From Desulfovibrio desulfuricans DSM 642 (GTDB taxonomy: Bacteria; Desulfobacterota; Desulfovibrionia; Desulfovibrionales; Desulfovibrionaceae), in the NCBI RefSeq assembly GCF_000420465.1, contig NZ_ATUZ01000002.1, forward strand, positions 1 to 64,000: a stretch of 64,000 nucleotides of DNA. The letters run 5' to 3'. Below the pieces are notes generated by a model, which saw only the letters and a list, made by a program, of their open reading frames with translations, was not told the origin of the DNA and made no database searches. Position numbers and translations under genes: made by a program. The first letter of the stretch is position 1. Each line of letters starts with the position of its first letter. Below, piece by piece: positions 1 to 8,047 of the stretch.

Positions 1-132
1 ACGGTCTTCAGATGGTGATCGCCTGGCTGAACTGCGGTTAAACTGAATCACTCGGCAAGCCCGCCGCTCTGAGTAGCCATGTGCAGCCTGAATGTGATGC
101 ACGGCTTCCCTGTTGGCTGCGGGCTTCAAAAG
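1..132 (-). CDS. IS3-family transposase OrfB (5' part only)
   Basis: In the -1 frame relative to orfA there is an open frame of 44 codons from 132 to the window edge. It contains HGYSERRACRVIQFNRSSAR, the typical start of the OrfB catalytic subunit (HTH_21 region before the DDE integrase core). The DDE residues are outside the window. OrfB is normally expressed as an OrfAB fusion by programmed -1 frameshifting, and a matching slippery site is present at 132-138. Whether the complete gene is intact cannot be seen. Confidence 0.75.
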
Positions 133-392
133 TTTTTTGAGATCACGTCCTTTAGGACGACAATATCAAGTGCCTGCTCGCCTACAAGTCTTTTCAGCCG
201 TGCGTTTTCTTCCTCTAACTGGCGTAATCGCTTTGCGTCAGAGATGTTCATTCCACCGAACTTGCTGCGCCACTTGTAAAAGGTCGCATCCGAGATGCCA
301 TGCTGACGGCATAGATCGACAACGCGAACTCCAGCCTCGGCTTGCCGCAAAATTCCAATAATCTGTTCTTCGGTGAATCTGCTACGTTTCAT
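126..392 (-). CDS. IS3-family transposase OrfA
   Basis: This is an 88-residue protein with an N-terminal helix-turn-helix (begins MKRSRFTEEQIIGILRQ; YKWRSKFGG in the recognition region) and a C-terminal leucine-zipper-like stretch (RLRQLEEENARLKRLV), the usual architecture of IS3 OrfA. It binds the element's terminal repeats and forms the N-terminal part of the OrfAB transposase made by frameshifting. The ATG follows an AGGAG ribosome site. The length is normal for the IS407/IS1222 subgroup, so this part looks intact. Confidence 0.9.
   Translation of the reverse strand: MKRSRFTEEQIIGILRQAEAGVRVVDLCRQHGISDATFYKWRSKFGGMNISDAKRLRQLEEENARLKRLVGEQALDIVVLKDVISKNF
132..138 (-). other. A-AAA-AAC slippery heptamer for OrfAB frameshift
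   Basis: On the minus strand the heptamer AAAAAAC sits just before the orfA stop codon (TGA at 126-128). A -1 slip here moves ribosomes from orfA into the orfB frame without meeting a stop. This heptamer class is known for IS3-family programmed frameshifting. I did not model a downstream stimulatory structure. Confidence 0.7.
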
Positions 393-454
393 TCTTGTGC
401 TCCTATGTCAGGAACACTAACTTTTCAATGGCATACTTTTCGGGGGGAGGGTCA

Positions 455-554
455 ACTCCATACCAACTTCGTATTTCCTAATACCATGTTTTCTTAAATC
501 AACTCTTGCCAATAAACCAATAAATAAATGTTTATTACGTATTATTGCCTTCAT
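455..554 (-). pseudogene. 5' fragment of a small ORF cut by the IS element
   Basis: On the minus strand an ATG at 554, preceded by an AAAGGAT-like ribosome site, opens 33 codons without a stop (begins MKAIIRNKHLFIGLLARVDL) up to the IS boundary near 454. The rest of the gene, if real, would lie beyond the element outside the window. I do not recognise the product. The stretch is A+T-rich, so a chance ORF is quite possible. The call rests on the ribosome site and on the frame running exactly to the insertion point. Confidence 0.3.
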
Positions 555-683
555 ATAATGATATCCTTTTACGCGAGGCCCTTTTTATATAGGGTGGTCC
601 GCGAAAAATCTTATTCTAGCACAAAGAAGGAACGCTGGCCTTCAGTCCTAATTCCCCTAGCGCAGCCTGACTTTAAGGAGTGA

Positions 684-851
684 ATGTCAGATCGATCAAG
701 CGACGCAGAATCAACCAGCAAAGTTCATGAGTCGCCCCTTAAAGCATGGTGGCAATCAGTATCCTTTGACGAGACCCGACGAAATCCTACTTTGGGGGCA
801 ACTGGCAACAACAGCAATTTCATGGCCCTCGTATGGGATGCCATCGCTTAA
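684..851 (+). CDS. Small hypothetical protein (55 aa)
   Basis: An ATG at 684 lies four bases after a good AAGGAG ribosome site and opens 55 codons ending in TAA. The peptide is hydrophilic at the N-terminus and contains tryptophans (KAWWQS, FMALVWDAIA), with no signal peptide and no recognised domain. It lies between the IS element and the Gp2-like gene and could belong to the same small mobile island. Only the ribosome site supports it, so confidence is low. Confidence 0.3.
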   Translation: MSDRSSDAESTSKVHESPLKAWWQSVSFDETRRNPTLGATGNNSNFMALVWDAIA

Positions 852-1159
852 TTCTTTCTTCAGGTGTGCTCAGCTCAAGCCCGATTGCCAACGACGACCA
901 GACCCTCTTGCTCTTCGGCGTCCATATGTAGAGAGGCTGGCCGTTAACTCTGCCGGGGATTCCAGATGATGGAAATATGTGAGCGAGCAACTTTGTCGCA
1001 TAATATAATATACTGAGTGGATGGGGGGGGCTAAAAAAACATACTGAGAGGTGAGGGAAAGAGCACGAAGCCACTACCCGGTTAATTGGTAATATCTTTA
1101 AGTAGTTATAAACAAGCATAAAAGGCTAGGATAGCCATTACCCACCATTAGCAAACAAC
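852..1159. other. Non-coding stretch upstream of the Gp2-like gene
   Basis: I see no convincing gene here. It is A+T-rich in its second half, contains a run of G at 1023-1030 and two copies of the short word ATACTGAG (around 1010 and 1041). A promoter for the gene at 1251 is likely in this region or just after the hairpin at 1160-1194, but I cannot place it. Confidence 0.4.
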
Positions 1160-1194
1160 ACAGGGGTATGCATTACCAAGATGCATACCCCTGT
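1160..1194. repeat. Perfect 14-bp inverted repeat (hairpin)
   Basis: ACAGGGGTATGCAT at 1160-1173 and its exact complement at 1181-1194 enclose a 7-base loop, followed by TATTATTTATT. It could be a terminator for something upstream. Its place 56 bases before a rolling-circle-type replication gene also makes it a candidate replication origin or operator. The sequence alone does not decide between these. Confidence 0.7.
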
Positions 1195-1250
1195 TATTAT
1201 TTATTCAACCACCTAAATAAAATGACTTTTATAAAAACTGGAGAACTATC

Positions 1251-1877
1251 ATGCCAAAGACCACTAAATCAAACACGTATCGTGGCTACTCTATCAACAC
1301 AGGCAAAGACAACAACTTGCCATGCAGCACGAAAACTTTAGACCAACTCGTGGATACCATTGAGTATATGTCAGAAAATCACTCAAGGGTTCTTGCTGTA
1401 AGAGCAGACATACACTCAGAACAAGATTCTGAAAAAGTTCTCACAAGAAGAGATGTTACACGTGCTATTGAGAACACCAAACGGAACATCAACTCAAGAT
1501 GTAAGGATTCAAAGAACAAGCCTGATATAAAATTCATCACAACAACAGAACAAACATCGCCAGAGGCTAACCCTCATTTCCATGTCATGGCATTTGCTAA
1601 TGGCAATGCCATCCAGAATGGCTACTCCATTTTCTCTGAACTTAACAAACAGGTAAAAAACAAGCTTGATACTGACAATGATGGACTTGTGCATTTTTCA
1701 GAGAGCAACGGACAGCAAGGCATCATGATCGACAGAAATTCTGATAATTTTGAACAGCAGATGAATAACGTTGTTTATGCTGGCAGTTATCTGGCTAAAA
1801 TCAAATCCAAGGAGCACAACCCTAAGGGATCAAGGGTGTCATCCTCAAGCAGACGAACTAAGAGTAATAGCAAGTAA
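1251..1877 (+). CDS. Inovirus Gp2-like / YagK-YfjJ family replication protein
   Basis: The 208-residue protein has the motif NPHFHVMAFANG (H-hydrophobic-H, as in HUH rolling-circle nucleases) at about residue 104, and a later VVYAGSYLAK segment whose tyrosine is placed like the catalytic tyrosine of such proteins. This matches inovirus Gp2 and the prophage YagK/YfjJ family, which initiate rolling-circle replication or have a related role. The start follows GGAG. The gene is clearly richer in A+T than its neighbours, suggesting transfer. No coat, zonula-occludens-like or assembly genes are nearby, so this is a solitary remnant or satellite. The basic C-terminus (SSSRRTKSNSK) is typical of the family. 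Confidence 0.7.
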   Translation: MPKTTKSNTYRGYSINTGKDNNLPCSTKTLDQLVDTIEYMSENHSRVLAVRADIHSEQDSEKVLTRRDVTRAIENTKRNINSRCKDSKNKPDIKFITTTEQTSPEANPHFHVMAFANGNAIQNGYSIFSELNKQVKNKLDTDNDGLVHFSESNGQQGIMIDRNSDNFEQQMNNVVYAGSYLAKIKSKEHNPKGSRVSSSSRRTKSNSK

Positions 1878-1954
1878 AAGTTGCTGATTCTGCTGATGTT
1901 GACGTACAAAATTTCATGAGGATCTAGATATATAACAAAAGAAAATCATTAGAA

Positions 1955-1990
1955 AAGGTGAGTGTTGTTTTCACGAGCAACACTCACCTT
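1955..1990. terminator. Bidirectional hairpin terminator between convergent genes
   Basis: AAGGTGAGTGTTG at 1955-1967 is exactly complementary to 1978-1990, with a 10-base loop. It lies between the Gp2-like gene (ending 1877) and the convergent XRE gene, whose stop codon forms the edge of the right arm. The right arm is followed by CATTTCTCATTCTT on the plus strand and the left arm by TTTTCT on the minus strand, so it may serve both genes. Confidence 0.75.
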
Positions 1991-2328
1991 CATTTCTCAT
2001 TCTTCAGATTCATCACCCGGGCAGCCTCTGCCACCAAGTTGACCAATGCTTCCTGCCCATCATCAGGAACGGTCATTAGGATTTCCGCAATGGAAGTAGC
2101 TTTTTCAAGGACCTCATCCGATTGGGTTCTGAAAAAATAGCTGACAGGACATTGCAGATGGGCAGCGAGGTCTTCAAGGCGGCTCATTTTAGGCGCGATC
2201 TTCCCTTTTTCCATCCGTGTCATGGCATCCTGAGTTATGCCCAGTAATGTTGCCAATTCCTTTTGGCTCAGACCAAGTTGCCTGCGGCGTACAGTGATAT
2301 TCTCTCCAACAAGCTCTGCAAGTTTCAT
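1990..2328 (-). CDS. XRE-family transcriptional regulator
   Basis: The 112-residue protein has a canonical Cro/CI helix-turn-helix near its N-terminus (LGLSQKELATLLGITQDAMT, then RMEKGKIAPKMSRLEDLAAH), followed by a helical C-terminus. I chose the ATG at 2328 because AAGAGG then has proper spacing; an in-frame ATG two codons upstream would be too close. It probably acts as a DNA-binding repressor. It is divergent from the autotransporter gene, and the 150-base intergenic region could hold operators for both. Its ligand or inducer is unknown. Confidence 0.85.
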   Translation of the reverse strand: MKLAELVGENITVRRRQLGLSQKELATLLGITQDAMTRMEKGKIAPKMSRLEDLAAHLQCPVSYFFRTQSDEVLEKATSIAEILMTVPDDGQEALVNLVAEAARVMNLKNEK

Positions 2329-2480
2329 AAGCATACCTCTTAATTACATTTGCCATGAAATTTGCATCACCAGCCTAAGATTTTTAAATTTAATTATCGA
2401 CTTTTAAGGTCTATATAGCTAGAATTGAGCTGGCTTGACGCTTGAACCAATCAAAACACTGCCAAGGGCAAGGAGGGAAA

Positions 2481-4457
2481 ATGGGATTTAGATCAATGCA
2501 GAAGGTAGTCTTGGCATTAGCCCTAGTGGCGGTAAACCCCATCAGCTCAAACGCTGCCGACATATGGGACACCACTGGAGGAATAACGCTCAGCAGCGAT
2601 ACGGCAGTGACTTCCACAACTGCTACCTCGCAGTCGGAGAACATTGCCATCAGCAGCGGAACAACTCTGCTACTCAACAATGGAACGCTTAATCAGGCGA
2701 CAGGATTGGGCACAGCTCCGCTCCATCTGGAAAACAGCGGCTCCATCTCCGTACAGGGCGTCAGTGCCCTTGAAGACCGGCTCAATGGTTGAGCTGTGAT
2801 CCGGGGAGGTTCTGTAGTGTTTGGGGACAACGCGTCTCTGGTGAGCAATAGCATGTCCATCCGTGAAGGAACGACAGTCACGCTAGGCTCAAGGGCAGGA
2901 AGCATGACCACAAGCAGCCTGGGGATAGACAGTTCACGGATAAACATCCCGCTGGTGGCAACGCAAGCATCTGATGCGCCCATCAACCTTGGATACGCGG
3001 GCAACGGGTATGCAGCGAGTGGTAGCGGTGTTCTCAGCTTTAACCCGCATCAGGCTGGAACGGTTGATCTCGGCACCATTAGCATCAATGGCCTGGTTAC
3101 AGACGTTACCAAGGCAAAAATAGGAGTGGGACAGACCCAGAGCATTTATCTCGTCACCGGCGTGACCTCTATTGATCAAGGCAATGCAGCCATTCCCGTT
3201 TCAAACTTGTCAGCGGTGCAGCTAACGACCAATGATGTGCTCTTTTCCATGTCCGGCCTAACGTACAGCGGCAACTCTTTGCTGGCTTCAGTATCGCGCA
3301 GAGCGGCTCAGGCGGCCATGCCTATGTTGCCGAAAGAACTGGCTGGAATTGTTGATGGTTACACCCCTGGGACCAATGCTTTCATGGATTCGGCGGTGAC
3401 CAAGGGATCATCGGCAGCTCAGGCCGTTACATCGGCCTCCTATGCTTCCTCTGTAGGGGCCGGGGGCATGGCCGCAGTTTCCACAAACACACAAAACCTT
3501 GGGGCAATCGCTGCCCGAGCTTCAGGCCAAGCTATGGCTCCGGGAAGCGTTACCGCATCACTTTCTGGAGATTCAGGAGGCCAGTCCGGCATGAGTGCGG
3601 GCGATTCGTTAGATGTCCCGTTGTGGAAACAGGGATTGGGCATATGGGCCAGTCCCGTTTACATGCATGATCGTGGATTCGGCATCAGTGTGGGCAGCTT
3701 TGATACTGGCTATAACGCTGACACCTATGGTCTTGTGTTCGGTGCGGACTACACCTTCGAAAACTATCGGGTGGGTGTGGCTGGCAATCTTGGCGCAGGC
3801 TATGTGCAGTCAACCGGAGACCTGGCCAAAACAAAGAACCATCTCAATTACGGCGGCGTGAACCTTTACGGCAGTTGGAATCTTGAACCCTTCACGCTGA
3901 CTGCCAGCGGCGGCTGGATGCGTACCCACAACAGCCTAGATCAGGAAAATGTGGCCGGGAATCTCACTGCCGACTATGACGCTGATCTTTGGTCTGCCAA
4001 TCTGCTGGCGGAGTACACCTTGCATGCCGCCAGCGTGAACATCATCCCCAGCTTGGGTGTCAGTTACGGATTCTATGATCAGCACAAATTTGACACCGAG
4101 ATGCAAGGTTCTGCCATTGCCAATAATGGTCGGGCACAGCTGAACATCGTCAACATTCCCGTGGGCATTCGCGCGAATATGGACTTTTCTCTCGGCAATG
4201 GCGTTTTGACGCCAGAGCTGCGCGCCCGTTGGATTTCCAGTGTGGCTGATACGCACCTGAAGTATGACGTCCGCATGCCCGGCAGCACTGGTGTGGCTTC
4301 AGCAAATGGTCCAATGCTGGACAACCAGACAGGAGAAGTCGGAGCCGGGCTTAAATACGGCATCGGTGATTTTTCCATAACAGCCAACTACGACTATCAA
4401 TTCTCTGAACACCATGCTTCACACGGCGTGAATGCTCTTCTGCGCCTGGAATTTTAG
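2481..4457 (+). pseudogene. Autotransporter (type V secretion) with in-frame TGA in the passenger
   Basis: One continuous frame of 658 codons is broken only by TGA at 2790-2792. The start at 2481 follows AGGAGG and gives a clear signal peptide (MQKVVLALALVAVNPISSNA). The passenger has short glycine-rich beta-helix-like repeats (GTTLLLNNGTLNQ, ENSGSISVQG). The last ~280 residues form an autotransporter beta-barrel (LGIWASPVYMHDRG, ANYDYQFSEHHASH), ending in phenylalanine as outer-membrane barrels do. Around the stop the frame reads NG-stop-AVIRGGS. Autotransporter passengers commonly have NGGAV there, so one G-to-T change in a GGA glycine codon explains it. The 3' part alone has an ATG at 2796 but no signal peptide. 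Most likely a recent nonsense mutation, less likely recoding or a sequencing error. Confidence 0.8.
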
Positions 4458-4539
4458 CAGAGTGGGCTACTGTCTTTCTGGACAGTGGTCCTTTCCAAAG
4501 ACTGTAACTGAAAAATCAAACGAACTGGAGCTGACAAAA

Positions 4540-4788
4540 ATGGCCATGCTGGAAACGGCGTTCCGGTACGCCAAAAAGGTATGGGATTTCGTTGATAATT
4601 TGGTGGATGAAAAAAACAAGGAGATTGCAAAATATCAGTCGAAATACCGCGATTATAGCAGGGATGAGTTGATTCAGCGGTGCCAGAACTCTGATTGCTG
4701 GGCTGAAAAAATGGCGATCGGGAGTATTATGAAAAAAAATGGCTGGATACCACCTAAAAAAGATGGCGCAGAAGGAGAAGAATTATGA
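4540..4788 (+). CDS. Hypothetical protein (82 aa), coupled to a zinc-ribbon gene
   Basis: The frame opens earlier, inside the end of the autotransporter gene, but the ATG at 4540 (ACTGGAG nine bases upstream) is the sensible start. The product is small, charged and helical (FRYAKKVWDFVDNLVDEKNK), with two cysteines in CQNSDCW and a lysine-rich tail. I do not recognise a family. Its TGA overlaps the next gene's start as ATGA at 4785-4788, so the two are probably translated together. Confidence 0.55.
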   Translation: MAMLETAFRYAKKVWDFVDNLVDEKNKEIAKYQSKYRDYSRDELIQRCQNSDCWAEKMAIGSIMKKNGWIPPKKDGAEGEEL

Positions 4789-4940
4789 GCAGATGCAGCC
4801 GGTGCAATGGTAAGGGAAGAATTGAATGCCCGCTGGAATACGGCACTGATCGCCACCCTGAAAATTGTCCCTCATGCGGAGGGGATAACTGGGTGACCTG
4901 CCCGGACTGCGACGGCAGCGGGCGATCTGAAGACGATTAG
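4785..4940 (+). CDS. Small DnaJ-type zinc-ribbon protein (51 aa)
   Basis: The ATG at 4785 overlaps the previous stop codon and is preceded by AGGAGAAG. The peptide has two zinc-knuckle pairs of the DnaJ cysteine-rich type: CSRCNGKGR near the start, then CPSCGG and CPDCDGSGR at the end. This is the CxxCxGxG pattern of DnaJ central domains, but no J domain is present. Proteins like this usually act as zinc-bound adaptors; the partner here is unknown, possibly the 82-aa product of the preceding gene. Confidence 0.65.
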   Translation: MSRCSRCNGKGRIECPLEYGTDRHPENCPSCGGDNWVTCPDCDGSGRSEDD

Positions 4941-5099
4941 CGCCGCATGCGCGCATGGCTGTTTATCTTCCCCTTATGGGCTCTGCTGGATCAGGGCCCA
5001 TTTTTTTGCATCTGCCCCCTCCTCGTTTTATTCTGGCACAACAGCCCCCACAAAGACAAAATACTATTCAACCCTTTTGCAAATGGATAGTAAGATCAA

Positions 5100-5927
5100 A
5101 TGCAAAGCAAGTTCGCTACGCTGACCCTATTTCTAATTTTCCTCGCAGGCTGTTCTACAACCCCGCGTGAGGCTACCTTGCACCTTGCCAAATCTTCAGG
5201 ATTTACGGAGGTGCGTTTTCCAACAGAGCAATTTACCTTATACGGGCAATTCCGGCCCAGCGATCATGGAGAAAGGAAAACGCTGCGAGTCTATATTGAA
5301 GGAGATGGTCATGCCTGGAGCACTCGCACAAGGCCATCGGGTGACCCAACACCGCGAGACCCTGTGGGTTTACGACTGGCGATGGCTGATCCCAGTCTCG
5401 ATCCGGTGCTATATCTGGCGCGTCCGTGCCAGTTCGTTACAGGGAGTGACCTACGGAACTGTTCTGCGAAATATTGGACATCCGCCCGCCTTGCGCCAGA
5501 AGTTATCGCCAGCCTTAACGAGGCCATCAACAAGGCCAAAGCAACATTCGGCGCTGAGAAGATTATACTGGTTGGATTTTCAGGTGGTGGAGGGGCAGCG
5601 CTGCTGCTGGCTGCCCAGCGAACCGATGTGATTTTTCTTGGCACTGTCGCGGGCAATTTGGATACGGATGCCTGGGCCAAGTTGCAAGGCATAAGTCCGC
5701 TAGAGGAGTCGCTTAACCCCATTGCCGTTGCCCCATCTTTACAGAATATGCCGCAACTCCATTTGAGCAGCGCTGACGACACAATCATGCCACCGGAGAT
5801 CAGTGAGCGGTTCTGCCGTGCTGCTCAGCAGCCCCTGAGTTGCCGCGTCGTAAAAGGCGTGCAGCATGGTGGGGTGTGGCAGGAGTTTTGGGATTATCAG
5901 AAAGGATCAGAAAATACGGTTAACTAA
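5100..5927 (+). CDS. Predicted lipoprotein, alpha/beta-hydrolase fold
   Basis: The 275-residue product starts with a lipoprotein signal (LTLFLIFLAGCS, lipobox LAGC with cysteine at residue 18), so it should be anchored to a membrane on the periplasmic side. A nucleophile-elbow motif GFSGGGGAALLL lies near residue 160, and a late HGGVW histidine could complete a Ser-Asp-His triad, with an aspartate in SSADDTIMP. The substrate is unknown; esterase or peptidase-like hydrolase is plausible. The ribosome site is weak. The gene stands alone, with about 160 bases before and after. Confidence 0.7.
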   Translation: MQSKFATLTLFLIFLAGCSTTPREATLHLAKSSGFTEVRFPTEQFTLYGQFRPSDHGERKTLRVYIEGDGHAWSTRTRPSGDPTPRDPVGLRLAMADPSLDPVLYLARPCQFVTGSDLRNCSAKYWTSARLAPEVIASLNEAINKAKATFGAEKIILVGFSGGGGAALLLAAQRTDVIFLGTVAGNLDTDAWAKLQGISPLEESLNPIAVAPSLQNMPQLHLSSADDTIMPPEISERFCRAAQQPLSCRVVKGVQHGGVWQEFWDYQKGSENTVN

Positions 5928-6092
5928 CGTTAAACCACACTTGAAGTGGGTGCTCTACTCGGCCTATAACTATTTTGACAATGAGAGAAGCCCCAATTAA
6001 CGAATTGAACTTTTCTTTGAAAAATGACTTTGACTATCCGCCGCTGTTACCGGCAAAATAGACGTGCATGCAATTTTCGCGCAGGAGGCAGT

Positions 6093-7019
6093 ATGAGTGA
6101 TATCAAATTATTCCACTTTTCTAATGACAAAGCCGAAGAACTGGCGGGACGCTCCGCCTTAGTCGAGCGTGAATTACACGATTTGATGGAAAAGCACATG
6201 GAGTGTTTTTTAGGCATCCGCTTTGTGGCGCACGAATACAGCACCGGCAAGCAACATAGAGGCCGCATAGATTCTTTGGGCCTGGATGAAAATTATTGCC
6301 CTGTCATCATCGAATACAAACGTCAGACCAACGAAAACGTCATCAATCAGGGTTTGTACTACCTGGACTGGCTGCTCGACCACCAGGCCGAATTTAAACT
6401 GCTGGTCATGGAGCGTTATGGCAAAGAGAAGGCTGACTCCATTGAATGGAACGGCACTCGCGTTTTGTGCGTAGCCGGAGATTTTACCAAGTTTGACGAG
6501 CACGCCGTTGCTCAGATTGGCCGCAATATCGAGCTTATCCGGTATAAATACTTTTCGCGCGACTTACTCATGCTGGAATGGATAAATCTTGTGCAGTCCA
6601 AGCCGCAACCTGCCGATCAGGGAGCATCGGCGGAATCGTCTACAAAACAGTCGGTCAAGAAGGAGCAGACATTTTCGGACAACCTGGGCGCGTTGTCTGG
6701 AGACTTCAAACGGTTGTATGATGATGTGTTTGCCTTCATCACTACGCTGGGCGACGACATCAACGCCAAAACCGTAAAATACTATATGGCTTTCAGCCGT
6801 CTCAAGAATTTTGCATGCTTGGCTATTTTTCCTCAGGAGCCGCACATGAAGCTTTGGCTGAAACTGAAGCCTGAAGAAATTGCCGAAGAAAAAGGTTTCA
6901 TCCGGCATGTTCACAATACAGGACATTGGGGAACAGGCGATGTTGAAGTCATCATCCGCGATGCCGCCAGTTTTGCCAACGCCAAAGTGCTCATCGAGCG
7001 TGCGTATCAGGAAAATTGA
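6093..7019 (+). CDS. DUF91-like PD-(D/E)XK plus DUF5655 protein
   Basis: The start at 6093 follows GGAGG with good spacing; the frame is open further upstream without such a site. The first ~160 residues of the 308-aa product look like a restriction-endonuclease-like fold: RIDSLGLDEN followed by CPVIIEYKRQ gives the D...E-x-K spacing of a PD-(D/E)XK active site. After a low-complexity linker (SAESSTKQSVKKEQ) the last ~100 residues match DUF5655 (KNFACLAIFPQEP, TGHWGTGDVEVII). A DNA-cleaving or DNA-binding role is inferred. It lies beside the restriction-modification operon but converges with it, so it is a separate unit. Confidence 0.75.
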   Translation: MSDIKLFHFSNDKAEELAGRSALVERELHDLMEKHMECFLGIRFVAHEYSTGKQHRGRIDSLGLDENYCPVIIEYKRQTNENVINQGLYYLDWLLDHQAEFKLLVMERYGKEKADSIEWNGTRVLCVAGDFTKFDEHAVAQIGRNIELIRYKYFSRDLLMLEWINLVQSKPQPADQGASAESSTKQSVKKEQTFSDNLGALSGDFKRLYDDVFAFITTLGDDINAKTVKYYMAFSRLKNFACLAIFPQEPHMKLWLKLKPEEIAEEKGFIRHVHNTGHWGTGDVEVIIRDAASFANAKVLIERAYQEN

Positions 7020-7186
7020 AAAAGTTATGATGCTAGCTGCAGTACTGCATGGAAAAGCCGCACGGGTCTCGGTTGATGGAAAAACTGTCAGTTGTCGTGC
7101 AAAAAAATTATCTTCAAACTCGCCGTTACTTCAGGCCCGTACAAGGTAAAATAACATGGTAATTCCCCGTTCCACTGAAGGTCTGC
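7020..7186. other. Intergenic stretch between convergent genes
   Basis: This short gap separates the DUF5655 gene from the end of the restriction-modification operon. I see no clear hairpin terminator or gene; a frame on the plus strand is open for part of it, but it is the out-of-frame continuation of the upstream gene region without a ribosome site. Confidence 0.4.
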
Positions 7187-8047
7187 TCACTCATTGAGCA
7201 GTATTTCAGCCATATTATCCAATTTGTCTTTTACACATTGCCAGTCAGGCAACAGAGATTCCAGCAAAGCATAAAAGGCTTTTCCGTGATTATGCTCCAG
7301 CAAGTGGCAGATTTCGTGCAGCAACACATAGTCAACACAACGGGCCGGAGCCTTGATAAGATGCTGGTTCAGCAGCAGAACGCCCGCAGGGGAACAGCTA
7401 CCCCACTGTTTTTGCATGGATTGCAGGCGGAAGGCAGGGATGCTGTCAAGCCATGAAATATTCTGTTGCAGTGCCACAAGGCGTTTTTGAAAATACGCGG
7501 CGGCATGCTCCCTGTACCAGTCACGCAGCAAAATCTTAACGCGCTGACGCCTAGCGGCCTGCATGGCCTTGTCCTCACAGGAGGTCAAGATTACTGGCCT
7601 TCGGTGCGCCCTGTCATCTTCATGAATTCTCAAGAGTTGCGGTTGCCGAATGGTGACTGTTAAATACGCGCCGGAGAGCTTCACTCCAGTTTTCGCGGGC
7701 TGTTTCCCTTGGCTGAGCTTACATCGCAAGGCAGCCGCATCCAGAACCACAACCTTCAGCATGTAACGCCGCCCCAGATAAAAATGGCTCTCCCCGCTTA
7801 CATAATCTCGTGGCAGCACATGTTGCCGTCGCTTTTCTATTTCCCGCAGATGCCCCACAATCCACTGAGCGCGGGCGCGCACAGCCTCGCGTATCGCATG
7901 GCTGTCCGCCTCTTCCGGTGCTTCCACCTCGACCAATCCGTCAGGATGCACATGAATGCGCACACGGGAGTGCCTGCCCGCATGACGCCGGATGACATAA
8001 TGAATACTGTCCGCACCATAATGGACAGTTTGCACGGCTTCGTTCAC
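7187..8047 (-). CDS. YgjP/DUF45-type zinc metallopeptidase
   Basis: The 286-residue protein has the zinc motif HEICHLLEHNHGKAF near the C-terminus: HExxH plus a third histidine at the usual distance in the SprT-like YgjP (DUF45, M48-like) family. Upstream, KQWGSCSPAGVLLLN is the other conserved family motif. It is the last gene of the type I restriction operon; its ATG overlaps the hsdR stop by four bases (ATGA), so translation is coupled. YgjP-type genes frequently neighbour hsdR in bacteria, but their exact role is not established; proteolytic control of the restriction subunit is one idea. Confidence 0.85.
   Translation of the reverse strand: MNEAVQTVHYGADSIHYVIRRHAGRHSRVRIHVHPDGLVEVEAPEEADSHAIREAVRARAQWIVGHLREIEKRRQHVLPRDYVSGESHFYLGRRYMLKVVVLDAAALRCKLSQGKQPAKTGVKLSGAYLTVTIRQPQLLRIHEDDRAHRRPVILTSCEDKAMQAARRQRVKILLRDWYREHAAAYFQKRLVALQQNISWLDSIPAFRLQSMQKQWGSCSPAGVLLLNQHLIKAPARCVDYVLLHEICHLLEHNHGKAFYALLESLLPDWQCVKDKLDNMAEILLNE

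Larger units (their letters stand above)
1..454 (-). mobile_element. IS3-family insertion sequence (IS407-like), truncated by window edge
   Basis: The element contains an orfA and the start of orfB, read toward the window edge. Its outer end appears to be at about 454: read on the minus strand, the sequence starts TGACCCTCCCCCCGAAAAGT, which resembles an IS407-type terminal repeat, 62 bases before the orfA start. The other end and the rest of orfB lie outside the window, so neither the second repeat nor the target duplication can be checked. DNA on the other side of 454 is visibly richer in A+T and carries the 5' end of an ORF that the insertion seems to have cut. Confidence 0.8.

Noticed and set aside
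820..1119. 99-codon minus-strand ORF left of the Gp2-like gene
   Set aside because: No ribosome site, low-complexity cysteine/phenylalanine-rich start and no family resemblance; it is most likely a chance frame.
2781..2800. Reading the autotransporter TGA as selenocysteine
   Set aside because: The neighbouring pattern is a glycine-rich passenger repeat, where selenocysteine would make no sense, and I saw no convincing SECIS-like stem-loop directly after the codon. A point mutation from GGA is simpler.
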